DNA from: Sutcliffiella tianshenii
Lineage (GTDB): Bacteria > Bacillota > Bacilli > Bacillales > Bacillaceae_I
Assembly (NCBI RefSeq): GCF_016908565.1
Contig: NZ_JAFBED010000001.1
Location: forward strand, 372,001 to 436,000
Direction of reading: 5' to 3'
Length of the DNA stretch: 64,000 nucleotides
The translations under genes and the position numbers were made by a program. Positions 26,060 to 34,961 of this stretch are shown one piece after another; within the stretch, counting starts at the first letter, position 1; each line of letters opens with the position of its first letter. The notes under the pieces were generated by a model, which searched no databases, had not been told where the DNA came from, and saw nothing but the letters and a program-made list of their open reading frames with translations.

Positions 26060-26210
26060 TACGGTCGTGTATCGCCAGGCGATATACTGCAGTTTAGAAC
26101 CGTTTTATACATATAAGGTACTGATATTAGCACTTACTCTTACTTTTTTGTTCAATATGGAGATTATATATCGCCTCCAAATACGACATATATCGCTTGA
26201 ATATCACCCC
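26060..26210. promoter_or_regulatory. cluster of TATCGC/GCGATA palindromic words
   Basis: GTATCGCCAGGCGATAT at 26069-26085, ATATATCGCC near 26166 and ATATATCGCTT near 26188. Similar words occur upstream of the MerR-like gene (25267-25275, 25322-25345). Flanking arms AGTAAGAGTA (26040) and TTACTCTTACT (26140) may fold the first site into a large hairpin. The rest of 26210-26428 holds nothing assignable. Confidence 0.4.
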
Positions 26211-26428
26211 ATGTGATGTGAAAAACTCTTATTTCACTTTCAAATTTCAACAATTTCCTGAGAAATATCTACAAAATTCGAGTAGGTATCGACAATAAAA
26301 GATTCGTTTGAGCCCCACCACTCCCCTCTAGCGGCCTATGCAAGATAAAAGTTCCACCCATCCCCCTTGTGCGTAATATAAATTAATCACCCTAGTTGCA
26401 TTTTAACCAATATAGGTTTTCACAAAAG

Positions 26429-26463
26429 AAGGCACAACTAACAGTTAACCGTAGTTGTGCCTT
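26429..26463 (-). terminator. terminator of the sugar importer operon
   Basis: AAGGCACAACTA/TAGTTGTGCCTT stem with TCTTTTGTG following on the minus strand. Nearly the same hairpin recurs at 30062-30106. Confidence 0.8.
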
Positions 26464-26542
26464 AGCAATGTTGATATGGATCCCATCCCAAACGCTTACC
26501 ATAAAGGACCTGGAAGCATAAACCTGTCCTAGCGCTTCCCTC

Positions 26543-27364
26543 TCATTTAATACCGGAAACATTAAACCCTTCGATAATTTGTTTTTGAAAAATAACAAAG
26601 ATAATTAAAATCGGGATAACCATTACTGCTGAACCGGCCATCTGTAAGCCGTAATTGGTGACATTCTGATCTTGTAAAAGGGCAAGGCCAACGGATAATG
26701 TGTAGTAGGGTTGATCATTAGCCACTATTAATGGCCATAGGAAGCTATTCCATGCACCGATAAAGGTTAGGATGACTTGCACTGCTATGATTGGTTTGGA
26801 CAACGGTAGTATTAATTTCAGGAAAATAAATAACTCTCCGGCACCATCCAGTCTTGCAGCTTCCAATAGATCATTTGGAATGGTAACCATGAACTGCCTG
26901 ATAAGAAAAATATTAAAGGCAGAAATCAGTCCCGGTACCACAATACCTGTCATCGTATTTGTTAATCCTAACTCATTGAGGATTACATAGGTTGGTATCA
27001 TTGTTACTTGTGCAGGTATCATCAAGGTTATTAGAACAATGACAAACAATATCCCCTTACCTCGGAATTCAAATTTACCGAACGCATAACCTGCCATCGT
27101 ATTAAGAAGTAAACCAAACATGGACCAGATTACAATAATCAACGTGTTAACCAAATAAATGTCGAAATCCAGGTTTTGGAACAACTCGATGTAGTGTTCA
27201 AAAATTGGTTCTTTCGGAAACAAAGTTGGTGGAATGCTTAATACTTCTCTATCAGTTTTAAAGGAACTAAGAATCATCCAAATAAACGGCAACGAAACGA
27301 GTGCACCACCAACAAATAGTAGAGCAATGACTATTCCTTTTTCTAATCTGTTTTTTAATTGCAT
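26543..27364 (-). CDS. carbohydrate ABC transporter permease (MalG/CUT1 type)
   Basis: 273-residue inner membrane subunit with six hydrophobic segments and the EAA loop EAARLDGAGELFIFLKLILP (about 185-205), typical of the second permease of CUT1 sugar importers. Start chosen at 27364, 6 bases after GAGGT; the stop of the preceding permease gene is 8 bases upstream. The ATPase is absent and is probably a shared MsmX-type subunit encoded elsewhere. Confidence 0.9.
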   Translation of the reverse strand: MQLKNRLEKGIVIALLFVGGALVSLPFIWMILSSFKTDREVLSIPPTLFPKEPIFEHYIELFQNLDFDIYLVNTLIIVIWSMFGLLLNTMAGYAFGKFEFRGKGILFVIVLITLMIPAQVTMIPTYVILNELGLTNTMTGIVVPGLISAFNIFLIRQFMVTIPNDLLEAARLDGAGELFIFLKLILPLSKPIIAVQVILTFIGAWNSFLWPLIVANDQPYYTLSVGLALLQDQNVTNYGLQMAGSAVMVIPILIIFVIFQKQIIEGFNVSGIK

Positions 27365-27372
27365 AGCGCACC

Positions 27373-28260
27373 TCACATACTTTGTTCTGACTTACTTATT
27401 TTAAATTGAATAAGTGTAAATGTAATAATGATTGCAAAAAGTATGAATGACCCGGCAGCACCATAACCAAATTCATTATATTGGAAGCCTTCTTGATAGA
27501 TAAATAACGCTATGGAATTCGTCCCATTTAACGGTCCGCCTTCTGTCAGGACAAATGGTTCTTCGAAGAACTGGAACCAACCTATCAATGTAGTCACTGT
27601 AACAAAGAAAGTAGCAAAACTCATGGAAGGGAGCGTAATTTTCATTAATTTCTGCCATCTGTTAGCTCCATCAATATCTGCTGCCTCGTAATACATTTTG
27701 GGGATAGACTGCAATGCAGCTAAGAAAATCAACATACTAATTCCATTACTCTTCCATACGGCCAGCAATATTAGAGAGAGCTTTGCAATCAATGGATCAT
27801 CCAACCATGGAACTGCAGCTATATCTAATAGCGAAAGGATATAATTGAACAAACCATATTTATTGTTGTATAAAAACCCCCAAATTACCGCTATGGCCAC
27901 AATATTTGTAACTGATGGCATGTAAAAAATGACCCGGAAGGTCGAAGATATCCAATTGCTTACCAGGTTCAAAAGATATGCGATAATGAACGAACTGAAA
28001 ACCGCCAACGGCACGCCAATGATGACATAAAAAAAAGTATTACCGATTGCCTGAAAAAAGGTGTCATCTTGTAAAAGTTCAAGATAGTTTTTCATTCCGA
28101 TAAAACTAATTTGTGACCAGTCTGCCAGTCCAAGCAAATCCATGTTTGTAAAACTGATAATCAAGGCAAGAACAATCGGTAAAAATGCAAAAACCATCAA
28201 TAATAGGATAGCAGGTGCAATAAATAAGTAAGGTGTCATTTTCATTTTGAAGCTATTCAT
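27373..28260 (-). CDS. carbohydrate ABC transporter permease (MalF/CUT1 type)
   Basis: About 295 residues with six membrane segments and the EAA loop YEAADIDGANRWQKLMKITL (about 195-215). ALNF-type ends match first permeases of sugar importers. The ATG at 28260 follows AAAGGGGG by 6 bases, while an ATG two codons upstream abuts it. It lies between the binding protein and the second permease. Confidence 0.9.
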   Translation of the reverse strand: MNSFKMKMTPYLFIAPAILLLMVFAFLPIVLALIISFTNMDLLGLADWSQISFIGMKNYLELLQDDTFFQAIGNTFFYVIIGVPLAVFSSFIIAYLLNLVSNWISSTFRVIFYMPSVTNIVAIAVIWGFLYNNKYGLFNYILSLLDIAAVPWLDDPLIAKLSLILLAVWKSNGISMLIFLAALQSIPKMYYEAADIDGANRWQKLMKITLPSMSFATFFVTVTTLIGWFQFFEEPFVLTEGGPLNGTNSIALFIYQEGFQYNEFGYGAAGSFILFAIIITFTLIQFKISKSEQSM

Positions 28261-28336
28261 TTTCATCCCCCTTTCTGGATACTTAAAAGAACCTAGGGTG
28301 CAAACACAAATGTCGCATGCACCCTTTTGTCTCCTA

Positions 28337-29557
28337 TTATTCAGATAGAATTTTTGAAACTTCTGCTTGTAGGCCTTCTATTGCCGAATCAATATCCTTA
28401 TTACCATGAGCAACCTGTTCAAGCATCTTCAATACTTCTTGTCCAATTCTATTATTCTCTTTAATATTTGGTGGCGTTTCAGTATTTTTTAATTGTTCAC
28501 CAAAAGTAGCTACCATGGAATTATCCGTAAAAGCGGAATCTTCCCAAGCCTTTATATTGGCAGGAAGTTCACTACCAAGCTCATACCATTTCAATTGCGT
28601 TTCCGGACTTGCCATCCAATTGACAAAATCCAGTGCTTGCTCCTCTTTTTTAGTGCTATGAAAAATTGATAAATGTGATCCACCGATCATTGATTTATTT
28701 GTACCCCCATCAGGCATAACACGAACATCCCATTTTCCATCAATATCAGGTGCTTGTTCTTTTACAATCCCCATCATCCACGGACCACTGAAGAACATCG
28801 GCTTTGAACCGTCAGCAAATGCCTGGACACCATCTTTACCTTTCTCTAATTGAGATAGTTCTTCTTCATAGAACGTTTGATAATATTCAACCATTTTTTT
28901 GAATGCCGGGTCTGCGAAATTTTCTGCTCCTTTTTCGATATCATACTCCCAACCCTGTTGCCAAGCATAAGACCAAATATGGTTGATATCAGTTCCTAAA
29001 TCTACGGAATACTGATCATCGCCCCGAGCTGCAAGTTGTCTGGAAGCGTCAAGCAGATCTTCCCATGTTTCAGGGCCTTCCGGATATCCTACTTCACCTA
29101 AAAGGTCAGTCCGATAATAGAGTAACCGTGTATCAACATGCCAAGGTATACCATACGTTTTACCATCTATTACGGATGTTTTTAATGCCCCTTCATAAAA
29201 ATTATCAGAAGCCATATTTGGATATTCATCCAATTTATCAGTTAGATCAAGAAAAGCACCTGCCCCTGCAAACTGAACCATCTGTGTGGAGCCCATTTGC
29301 AATACATCCGGACCTTTTCCTGAAGCAACAGCAGTCAAAATTTTGTCATGAGCCTGATCCCATGGAATAGCCTGAATCTCAACATCAATACCTGTCTCCT
29401 TTTCAAACTCCTTAATTAATGGATCCCAACTTGCTGCTCCCATCTGCCATACCTTTAATGACTTTGAGTTTCCACTTGTTTCTTTGTTAGATGAACATCC
29501 AGAAAGAATAATAATAAAACTAAGCATCATGACAAATAAAAATTTGAACTTTTTCAA
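28337..29557 (-). CDS. sugar ABC transporter substrate-binding lipoprotein (family 1)
   Basis: About 406 residues. Signal peptide with lipobox ILSGC, then WQMGAASWDPLIKEFEKETG and the FADGSKPMFFSGPWMMG segment seen in SBP family 1. First gene of a three-gene CUT1 importer. The TTG at 29557 is well spaced from GAGG, whereas an upstream GTG overlaps it. A LacI-type palindrome lies about 50 bp upstream. The sugar is not identifiable. Confidence 0.9.
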   Translation of the reverse strand: MKKFKFLFVMMLSFIIILSGCSSNKETSGNSKSLKVWQMGAASWDPLIKEFEKETGIDVEIQAIPWDQAHDKILTAVASGKGPDVLQMGSTQMVQFAGAGAFLDLTDKLDEYPNMASDNFYEGALKTSVIDGKTYGIPWHVDTRLLYYRTDLLGEVGYPEGPETWEDLLDASRQLAARGDDQYSVDLGTDINHIWSYAWQQGWEYDIEKGAENFADPAFKKMVEYYQTFYEEELSQLEKGKDGVQAFADGSKPMFFSGPWMMGIVKEQAPDIDGKWDVRVMPDGGTNKSMIGGSHLSIFHSTKKEEQALDFVNWMASPETQLKWYELGSELPANIKAWEDSAFTDNSMVATFGEQLKNTETPPNIKENNRIGQEVLKMLEQVAHGNKDIDSAIEGLQAEVSKILSE

Positions 29558-29605
29558 TGAACTCACACCTCTTTGCTTTTATTTGAATACATACACGTCA
29601 AATTA

Positions 29606-29620
29606 TTGAAACGTTTCGAA
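29606..29620. promoter_or_regulatory. LacI/CcpA-type operator of the sugar importer
   Basis: TTGAAACGTTTCGAA is a near-perfect palindrome with the central CG and AAACGTTT of LacI-family operators. Confidence 0.65.
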
Positions 29621-29788
29621 AAAATTTTAAAGAATCCCCCCTAGTAGATTAAATTATTTGCGAGTAATAGATTAATTGTTTTAATTAATCTAATTTATTA
29701 GAATTATATGTCAATTTTAAAGCGTTGTCTATACTTTTTGACAACGCTTTCTTTTTTCATTGGGCTGTTTTTGGATATTTTGCTTCTT

Positions 29789-29990
29789 TTAAGTATGTTT
29801 AAAATCGAACACAATAATTTTTTCTGTCAGGCTCTTTTCCTGTATATATCGGATGACTAACCGGTAAACGCGCGGAAACAGTGCTTTTTTCAGATTTGCA
29901 TATAAATTTATGAACAGTTTTGGTTTTGCGGAGAAGGAGGTGAAGGTTAATGCCTCATATTCACGAGCAAGCTTTGACACGTCCACTTTT
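29789..29990 (-). pseudogene. decayed fragment of the FAD oxidase gene
   Basis: Two stretches match the intact oxidase gene at 37818-39032 in the same order and strand: GAACAGTTTTGGTTTTG at 29911-29927 (cf. 38388 onward), and GCCTCATATTCACGAGCAAG at 29951-29970 (cf. 38597 onward). About 190 bp between them are deleted. The frame still spells LAREYEAL. Upstream bases 29789-29905 encode LKKALFPRVYRLVIRYIQEK, which I cannot place. Confidence 0.7.
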
Positions 29991-30014
29991 AATCAAAAGC
30001 GTTGCGGTTTGGGA

Positions 30015-30043
30015 AAGGAAACAGAGAACCGTCCCCTTGCTTC
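30015..30043 (-). repeat. family B palindrome, copy B6
   Basis: GGAAACAGAGAACCGTCCCC then TTGCTTCT. Confidence 0.7.
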
Positions 30044-30061
30044 TCTTGCTTCTATATAAAA

Positions 30062-30106
30062 ATAGGCACAACTAACATTTAACCGCTAGTTGTGCCTTAG
30101 CTATTT
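30062..30106. terminator. hairpin duplicating the terminator at 26429
   Basis: GGCACAACTA...TAGTTGTGCC, then CTTAGCTATTTTTT. About 90% identical over 35 bases to 26429-26463. Confidence 0.75.
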
Positions 30107-30177
30107 TTTATAACATAGGCTTAGAAAAAGCCTATGTATTCCCCTTAAGATTGTAGGCATTAAACCCTACCCAGTTC

Positions 30178-30573
30178 TTAACCACTCACATTGTTTATGT
30201 TCACTTTTTTCTCTGTTACAACAACAGAAGCAATGGCGGAAATCAAGGCGAAAACGACCAGGTAGAATCCTGTATGAAGAGCAAAGTCGGTAACTCTTAC
30301 ACCCATATACACAGCAATCATTAAAGTAATACAAAGCAGTGCACTTAATAGGCTGATTCCTGTTTTATACTTCTTGGTGAAGCCGTAAAAAGCATTGGCA
30401 AAACCTAACACAGGTAGCAGGAAGAATAGTAGTTTGTTCAGAATCCATTCATCTGAAGCCGAAATCAGTTCGGATGGAAAAACCGGGTAAATGCCAGTAT
30501 GCACCCAGCCACTGAAGAAGCTGATAAACATTAGGATTCCGCAAATCATCTGTAAAACATTTTTATTACTCAT
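30178..30573 (-). CDS. small four-helix membrane protein, unknown
   Basis: 131 residues with four hydrophobic segments (about 8-28, 45-65, 73-93 and 98-120). The ATG at 30573 is 6 bases beyond a run of G (AGGGGGG), and the ATG two codons upstream abuts it. No family recognised. It lies at the end of the operon island and reads in the same direction as the operon. Confidence 0.6.
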   Translation of the reverse strand: MSNKNVLQMICGILMFISFFSGWVHTGIYPVFPSELISASDEWILNKLLFFLLPVLGFANAFYGFTKKYKTGISLLSALLCITLMIAVYMGVRVTDFALHTGFYLVVFALISAIASVVVTEKKVNINNVSG

Positions 30574-30711
30574 TTTCATCCCCCCTATACGAAAGTACTA
30601 TGAAAATTTTATCATACAACTTCAAATATATGTATATTTTTTGGGAATTTTTATAATATTATTAAAAAAATGATATAAGTAAGCATCGTGATAAGAAAGG
30701 AGGATATTTAA

Positions 30712-30777
30712 ATGGTGAGAAAAAAGAAACTTTCAAACAATTACGACAGAATTATCGTCTCAAAGATTGTGGGGTAA
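30712..30777 (+). CDS. small 21-residue basic peptide, unknown
   Basis: The peptide starts MVRKKKLSNNYDRIIV and ends SKIVG. It has a perfect AAAGGAGG ribosome binding site 8 bases before ATG and a likely terminator immediately after (30784-30815). A TATAAT lies at 30652-30657. It is the only plus-strand gene between the sugar importer and the operon. Function unknown. Confidence 0.5.
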   Translation: MVRKKKLSNNYDRIIVSKIVG

Positions 30778-30783
30778 CAAGCG

Positions 30784-30815
30784 GAAAGGCAATCGTGTTA
30801 GGATCGCCTTTTGGA
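30784..30815 (+). terminator. hairpin after the 21-residue peptide
   Basis: AAAGGC(A)ATC pairs with GATCGCCTTT, followed by TGGATTT. Confidence 0.55.
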
Positions 30816-30866
30816 TTTGAAGCATTAAGTATGATTACCTCGTTTTCATTGTTATCCTCCGCTAAC

Positions 30867-30894
30867 AGGAAGCAGTGAACCGTCCCGTGCTTCC
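30867..30894 (-). repeat. family B palindrome, copy B7
   Basis: Directly abuts the stop codon of the SH3 membrane protein gene (30895), sense orientation. Confidence 0.85.
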
Positions 30895-31683
30895 CTACTT
30901 CTCCCTAACAATCGTGCCGGAAATCCATCCTACTTTTCCACTCTCATTCCGGACGTAGTACCATGTTACTCCATCTTCATTTTGTTTACTTTCGCCACTA
31001 TAGACCAGTTCCTCTTCGGGGTTTATGATGGCGATGCTTTCTGATTGGACGGTTGCATCCATTCTAAGATTTCCTCCGTCTACACTATCGATCAGAACAA
31101 AAATAGATGTATTTTCCTCGAGTGCTGCATCTACACTTTTACTCGCTCCATCTAATTTATCTTCCAGTATCAATCTTGCTGTTTCCTGTGAAAGATGACC
31201 CGAATCAAGCGGATTTTCAATAATCCATGTATCTAAAGATGCCCACTTTGCACTTAATATTGAATTAGGAAGGAAATAAAGCGAAAGTAGCACTATAGCC
31301 ACTGCGGTCACCCAGACTTTTCTGTAGTACGAATTAAATCGGCTTCTTTGATTCTCTTTATTTTTCTTAGATAGCTGGGAAACAGTCCAGTTGCAAAATT
31401 CTACCGTTTTTTCGACTACTGATTCCAAGTGTACGATACTTGATGGTGGTGGTCCCCCCTCCTGTAATTTCTTTTTCAGCATGAAACTCATTAGTGTAAT
31501 TAGCATTCCGCCAAGAAGGGAGACAATGACCATAAGTATTTTTGCAAGTGCAATCAGTAAATAAGGTATTGCGTATTTGATCACAGGCTTTGAAATAAGA
31601 GCTACTGAGATGATGATCAGGATGCTTCTAATCAATAAGGGCAAAGAAATCCAAGCAGCAATATAGATTGGCACCTCATTCAT
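30895..31683 (-). CDS. membrane protein with C-terminal bacterial SH3 domain (operon gene 5)
   Basis: 262 residues: two or three membrane segments near the N-terminus (about 5-75), a cytoplasmic basic stretch, another membrane segment (about 125-145), then an extracytoplasmic region ending in an SH3b-type module (VYSGESKQNEDG, TWYYVRNESGKVGWISGTIV). SH3b domains usually bind peptidoglycan or peptides. The ATG overlaps the TGA of the SPFH-like gene (ATGAATGA), indicating translational coupling; an upstream in-frame ATG is less likely. Last gene of the TIR/SLOG/RyR operon. Function unknown; it may anchor the system to the envelope. Confidence 0.75.
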   Translation of the reverse strand: MNEVPIYIAAWISLPLLIRSILIIISVALISKPVIKYAIPYLLIALAKILMVIVSLLGGMLITLMSFMLKKKLQEGGPPPSSIVHLESVVEKTVEFCNWTVSQLSKKNKENQRSRFNSYYRKVWVTAVAIVLLSLYFLPNSILSAKWASLDTWIIENPLDSGHLSQETARLILEDKLDGASKSVDAALEENTSIFVLIDSVDGGNLRMDATVQSESIAIINPEEELVYSGESKQNEDGVTWYYVRNESGKVGWISGTIVREK

Positions 31684-32635
31684 CGTCCTCATCCTCCAGC
31701 CTTGATGCAGGGATGGTCGCCTTTGTTGCTTTAAAGATGCTTTCTCCACTGCCTACTTTTGGTATAGCGCTGTTAGATATAAAAGTTTGTGGCTTCTCTG
31801 AAACTTCTCCCATATTCTTAATCAGCTGTATTTTTTCTTCATCCTCAAGATTGGAATCCAAGAGGATTTTGTTAATCAGTTTCTGCTTCTCTTCTTGTAT
31901 TCTTTGGTCATTTTTCAGCTTATCTTCATAATATTTCGCTTGCACATCCTTACCGGCAATGGTTCGGAACTTTTCTTCATCACTCATGTCTCTGGTGGCT
32001 TCAATATCTTCCTTTTTCCAACCCATTTCTTTCTTTTCCAATTCTCTTACTTTTTCTTTTTCCTGCTCAAGGATCTTGAACTTTCTATCCAACCGTTCCT
32101 GTTCTTTTATGAATTCCAAATCCTCTTTGCTTATAGTCAAGGAAGAACGGAATGATGTAATCTCAACGCCCCGCTCCTGTAGTTCGAATTCCATATCCGA
32201 TTCGGAAGGGAGCTTCTTGATCAATTGTTCCACTTCTAGATACCTATAGATTGGATAAGATTCTGTTACGCTTTTAATCCAGTAGGGCAGGCTCTCATCA
32301 ACGTAGGACTGAAGATTGAACAGCTCTTTCTCCGCGGCTGCCTTTGGGTTGGTAACCTTGAGATGGAAATCCAGATTGATTCTAAAATTTTTACCAAGTT
32401 CGCTGCTTGGATGCTCGTCATTATGATGATAGGAATACGGCAGAATACTGATAGTATATTTCGTATATAATTTTTGTGCCTTCATTTCTGTTTTGGTGAT
32501 TCGTTCACCTGGATATATCGCTTTGCTTGCCCCATACCCGTTTGAATAGACGAATACCTCCCCCTGATAGGGAGTAAGCTCTTTTGCTCCAAAAAAGGAT
32601 GCATTTACTTGGTCTATACTCTTTATAATCTCCAT
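31676..32635 (-). CDS. SPFH/band-7-like protein with coiled coil (operon gene 4)
   Basis: About 319 residues. Residues about 10-165 look like an SPFH (stomatin/prohibitin) domain: FFGAKELTPYQGEVFVYSNG, RITKTEMKAQKLYTKYTISI, RINLDFHLKVTNPKAAAEKE and LQERGVEITSF. A charged coiled coil follows (about 175-275). No membrane segment or lipobox is visible, unlike classical flotillins, so it probably relies on neighbours for membrane contact. The ATG at 32635 lies 9 bases after AGGAGG; an upstream ATG abuts it. The preceding TIR gene ends 13 bases upstream. Confidence 0.7.
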   Translation of the reverse strand: MEIIKSIDQVNASFFGAKELTPYQGEVFVYSNGYGASKAIYPGERITKTEMKAQKLYTKYTISILPYSYHHNDEHPSSELGKNFRINLDFHLKVTNPKAAAEKELFNLQSYVDESLPYWIKSVTESYPIYRYLEVEQLIKKLPSESDMEFELQERGVEITSFRSSLTISKEDLEFIKEQERLDRKFKILEQEKEKVRELEKKEMGWKKEDIEATRDMSDEEKFRTIAGKDVQAKYYEDKLKNDQRIQEEKQKLINKILLDSNLEDEEKIQLIKNMGEVSEKPQTFISNSAIPKVGSGESIFKATKATIPASRLEDEDDE

Positions 32636-32648
32636 GGTTCTCATCCTC

Positions 32649-34952
32649 CTAAACTTTCAGTACTAGTTTTTGGCATACCGGTCCATAGGTCCGCTCATTA
32701 TTTTTACAGCCGCTTGCAAGGAAGCTATCCAGTTTCTCCCGCTTAGTGCTGTCAAGCTGGACATAAAGAGTGTAAATCAGTTCTACTACTTTATCCCGGT
32801 ATTGATCGTTCCCTGTACAGCTTCTGATCAAGCCGTCCAGCAATCGATTTGCCGTTACCCTGCTGTCACGGTACGAATAGGAAACCAGAAAAAACGGCAG
32901 CCAGAATTGTGGAATCCTCTTCGTTTCTGCTTTCAAAAACATTTCTTTATTTGCCTGGAATACTGAATGTGAAAAAGAGAGGAGTTCCACTAAACCCTTT
33001 TTATCCGTGATACTCTCAAGCCAACTGTTCCAAAACAGGAGATAGGTAATTTCGTATTTTTTATCCCATGAAACAATGGCGGTGATTTGCTGGTAACTTT
33101 GTTGGAGAGAATAATACATTTTCTTTCTATTCGTCTGATAGATCTCCTTCAACATTTCCAGGCTGGTAGGAAAATGCTTGAATCCATAAGGGCTTCCCAA
33201 TAAAGTGCAGACTGTCGATTGTAGTTGCTGATTTCCACTTCTTGCCCACCCTTTAACGAGTAGCAAAACCTCTTTTTGAAAAGTAGTTTTGTTGTTGAAA
33301 TAATTCAATAAAGAGATAGCCAGCTTCCGTGATTTTGCGTTCTTGGATCTGGCCCATGGAAGCAGGAACAGCTTGCGAATAGAATCCAGATCCATCCGTG
33401 CAAGCTCGGTAAGGATTTCCATCAATCTGTTTTGAACATTAGTTTTCATGCCTGGTGCTGACTGATGAACCCATTCCGCAAGGCTCTCCCTATACTGTGG
33501 GAACTCATCCCACATATAGGTCCAAAAGAAGATGGCATCCTCCTGAACTTTAAGAAACACTTTTTCTACCACCCTGGTTCCTAGATCGTTAACTACAGAC
33601 TGACCTTGAATGTATGCAAAATAGCTTTGCAGATATTCCTGTTTCTGCTTCAGGGCGGCTACTTCTGCAAGATGCGGTTGATTCATCACAGATAAGAGGT
33701 CCTGTGACTTCCTAGTGACTGTGGCATATGTCTCGCCTTCATATAATGTCAGGGAAAAATAGAATGTAAAATCATTCAAGGTTTTCGGTTGGGAAACCCA
33801 CCTTCTTATTCTTTCTTTCACACTTTCAGAATCGGATACTATCAGTTCATTTTCTGACAGTTCACCATTACTGAATCTTACAAGTTTTTCTGCAAGGCCC
33901 ACGAGTTCATATGGATAAAGCAACTTGGCTAAGAGTTTCATCCCGCTTGGGGATTGTATCCAACCATGTAGAAGATCCAGGTCACTTTCAGCTCCAGAAG
34001 CTCGAATATGATTGAACAGAATCTCCTGTTTATCATAAGAAGGAGAAAGCTGAAAGACAGGTATATCAGAATTTTTATCCCCAATAGGCAATTCAGAAAG
34101 GAACACCATGTAAGAATGTTTCTCCTTAAGCTGATCCTGCATATATTCTATCTGTGATTGAGAGAATTGCTGAAAGAGTGCAGGGTGGGTTTTAACCAGA
34201 TAACCCGTATCCTTCTTCAGTGGATAGGTAAGCAGCTCTGCCGATAGTACATCGACTGGCCACTCCAATATCTGTTTTACATTCATCCTATCTAAAAGAT
34301 AGATTCCGGTGGAGTATTTTCCGACTGGCAATCCGCTTTCAACTATCAGCCATCTATCCTTCTGAAGCCTCTCCGCCATTCCCGCCACATTCCTTGGAGG
34401 GACGTAGACATTCCTCACCTTTTGAACAGTGTTGGGGTGGGCTTCATAGAGAACCAGATGTTCCTGTCCCGCTACTTTATGTATGTAGGGCCTACTAATG
34501 GAACTAGAAGCATGAGATATTGGAGTATAGCTGTTTTTCCCTTCGTAGATATCTTCTACAATCGACTTTAAGTCTTCCCAGCCTTCCTCTCGTGTAGGAT
34601 ATTGATACAAATCGAACCACTGAATATTGCAAAGGAAGAGCTCCAGTGATTTTGGAACAGTAGATCCATCCATCATTACCGGCAAAATGATTTTGTTATA
34701 GGTAATGGCCCTGTCAATTTCCTTTGGAACGAACACAGACTGCTCCAATTCCTTTGTGATGAATACGAGAACAAGTTCCACCTTTTCTATATCTGTTGCA
34801 ATTCTGGTCTGATATTCCTGTCCTTCTGGAATGTTTCTTGGTGCATACCAGCAAGGAATTCCACTTGATTCAATCATTTGAATAAAAGGAAGGATTTCAG
34901 TTAGATTTTCTTTCTTATGGCTGATAAAAACAGAGCCTTTTGGACTTTCCAT
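32649..34952 (-). CDS. TIR-domain protein with degenerate NTPase-like region and helical repeats (operon gene 3)
   Basis: 767 residues. TIR domain at about 5-135: GSVFISHKKEN, WYAPRNIPEG, and the candidate catalytic Glu78 in VPKEIDRA, the position used by NAD-cleaving TIR enzymes. Residues about 205-300 resemble a STAND-type NTPase start with SGLPVGKYSTG, one residue short of a canonical Walker A, and YMVFLSELP in place of a Walker B (no Asp). The C-terminal 380 residues are helical, HEAT/TPR-like, a probable sensor or scaffold. The gene lies 9 bases after the SLOG gene. A likely role is an effector that depletes NAD or makes a nucleotide signal; this is inferred from the family. Confidence 0.8.
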   Translation of the reverse strand: MESPKGSVFISHKKENLTEILPFIQMIESSGIPCWYAPRNIPEGQEYQTRIATDIEKVELVLVFITKELEQSVFVPKEIDRAITYNKIILPVMMDGSTVPKSLELFLCNIQWFDLYQYPTREEGWEDLKSIVEDIYEGKNSYTPISHASSSISRPYIHKVAGQEHLVLYEAHPNTVQKVRNVYVPPRNVAGMAERLQKDRWLIVESGLPVGKYSTGIYLLDRMNVKQILEWPVDVLSAELLTYPLKKDTGYLVKTHPALFQQFSQSQIEYMQDQLKEKHSYMVFLSELPIGDKNSDIPVFQLSPSYDKQEILFNHIRASGAESDLDLLHGWIQSPSGMKLLAKLLYPYELVGLAEKLVRFSNGELSENELIVSDSESVKERIRRWVSQPKTLNDFTFYFSLTLYEGETYATVTRKSQDLLSVMNQPHLAEVAALKQKQEYLQSYFAYIQGQSVVNDLGTRVVEKVFLKVQEDAIFFWTYMWDEFPQYRESLAEWVHQSAPGMKTNVQNRLMEILTELARMDLDSIRKLFLLPWARSKNAKSRKLAISLLNYFNNKTTFQKEVLLLVKGWARSGNQQLQSTVCTLLGSPYGFKHFPTSLEMLKEIYQTNRKKMYYSLQQSYQQITAIVSWDKKYEITYLLFWNSWLESITDKKGLVELLSFSHSVFQANKEMFLKAETKRIPQFWLPFFLVSYSYRDSRVTANRLLDGLIRSCTGNDQYRDKVVELIYTLYVQLDSTKREKLDSFLASGCKNNERTYGPVCQKLVLKV

Positions 34953-34961
34953 CCTGACACC

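Noticed and set aside
29940-30060. Transposon end near the oxidase fragment
   Set aside because: No transposase, inverted terminal repeat or target duplication could be found.
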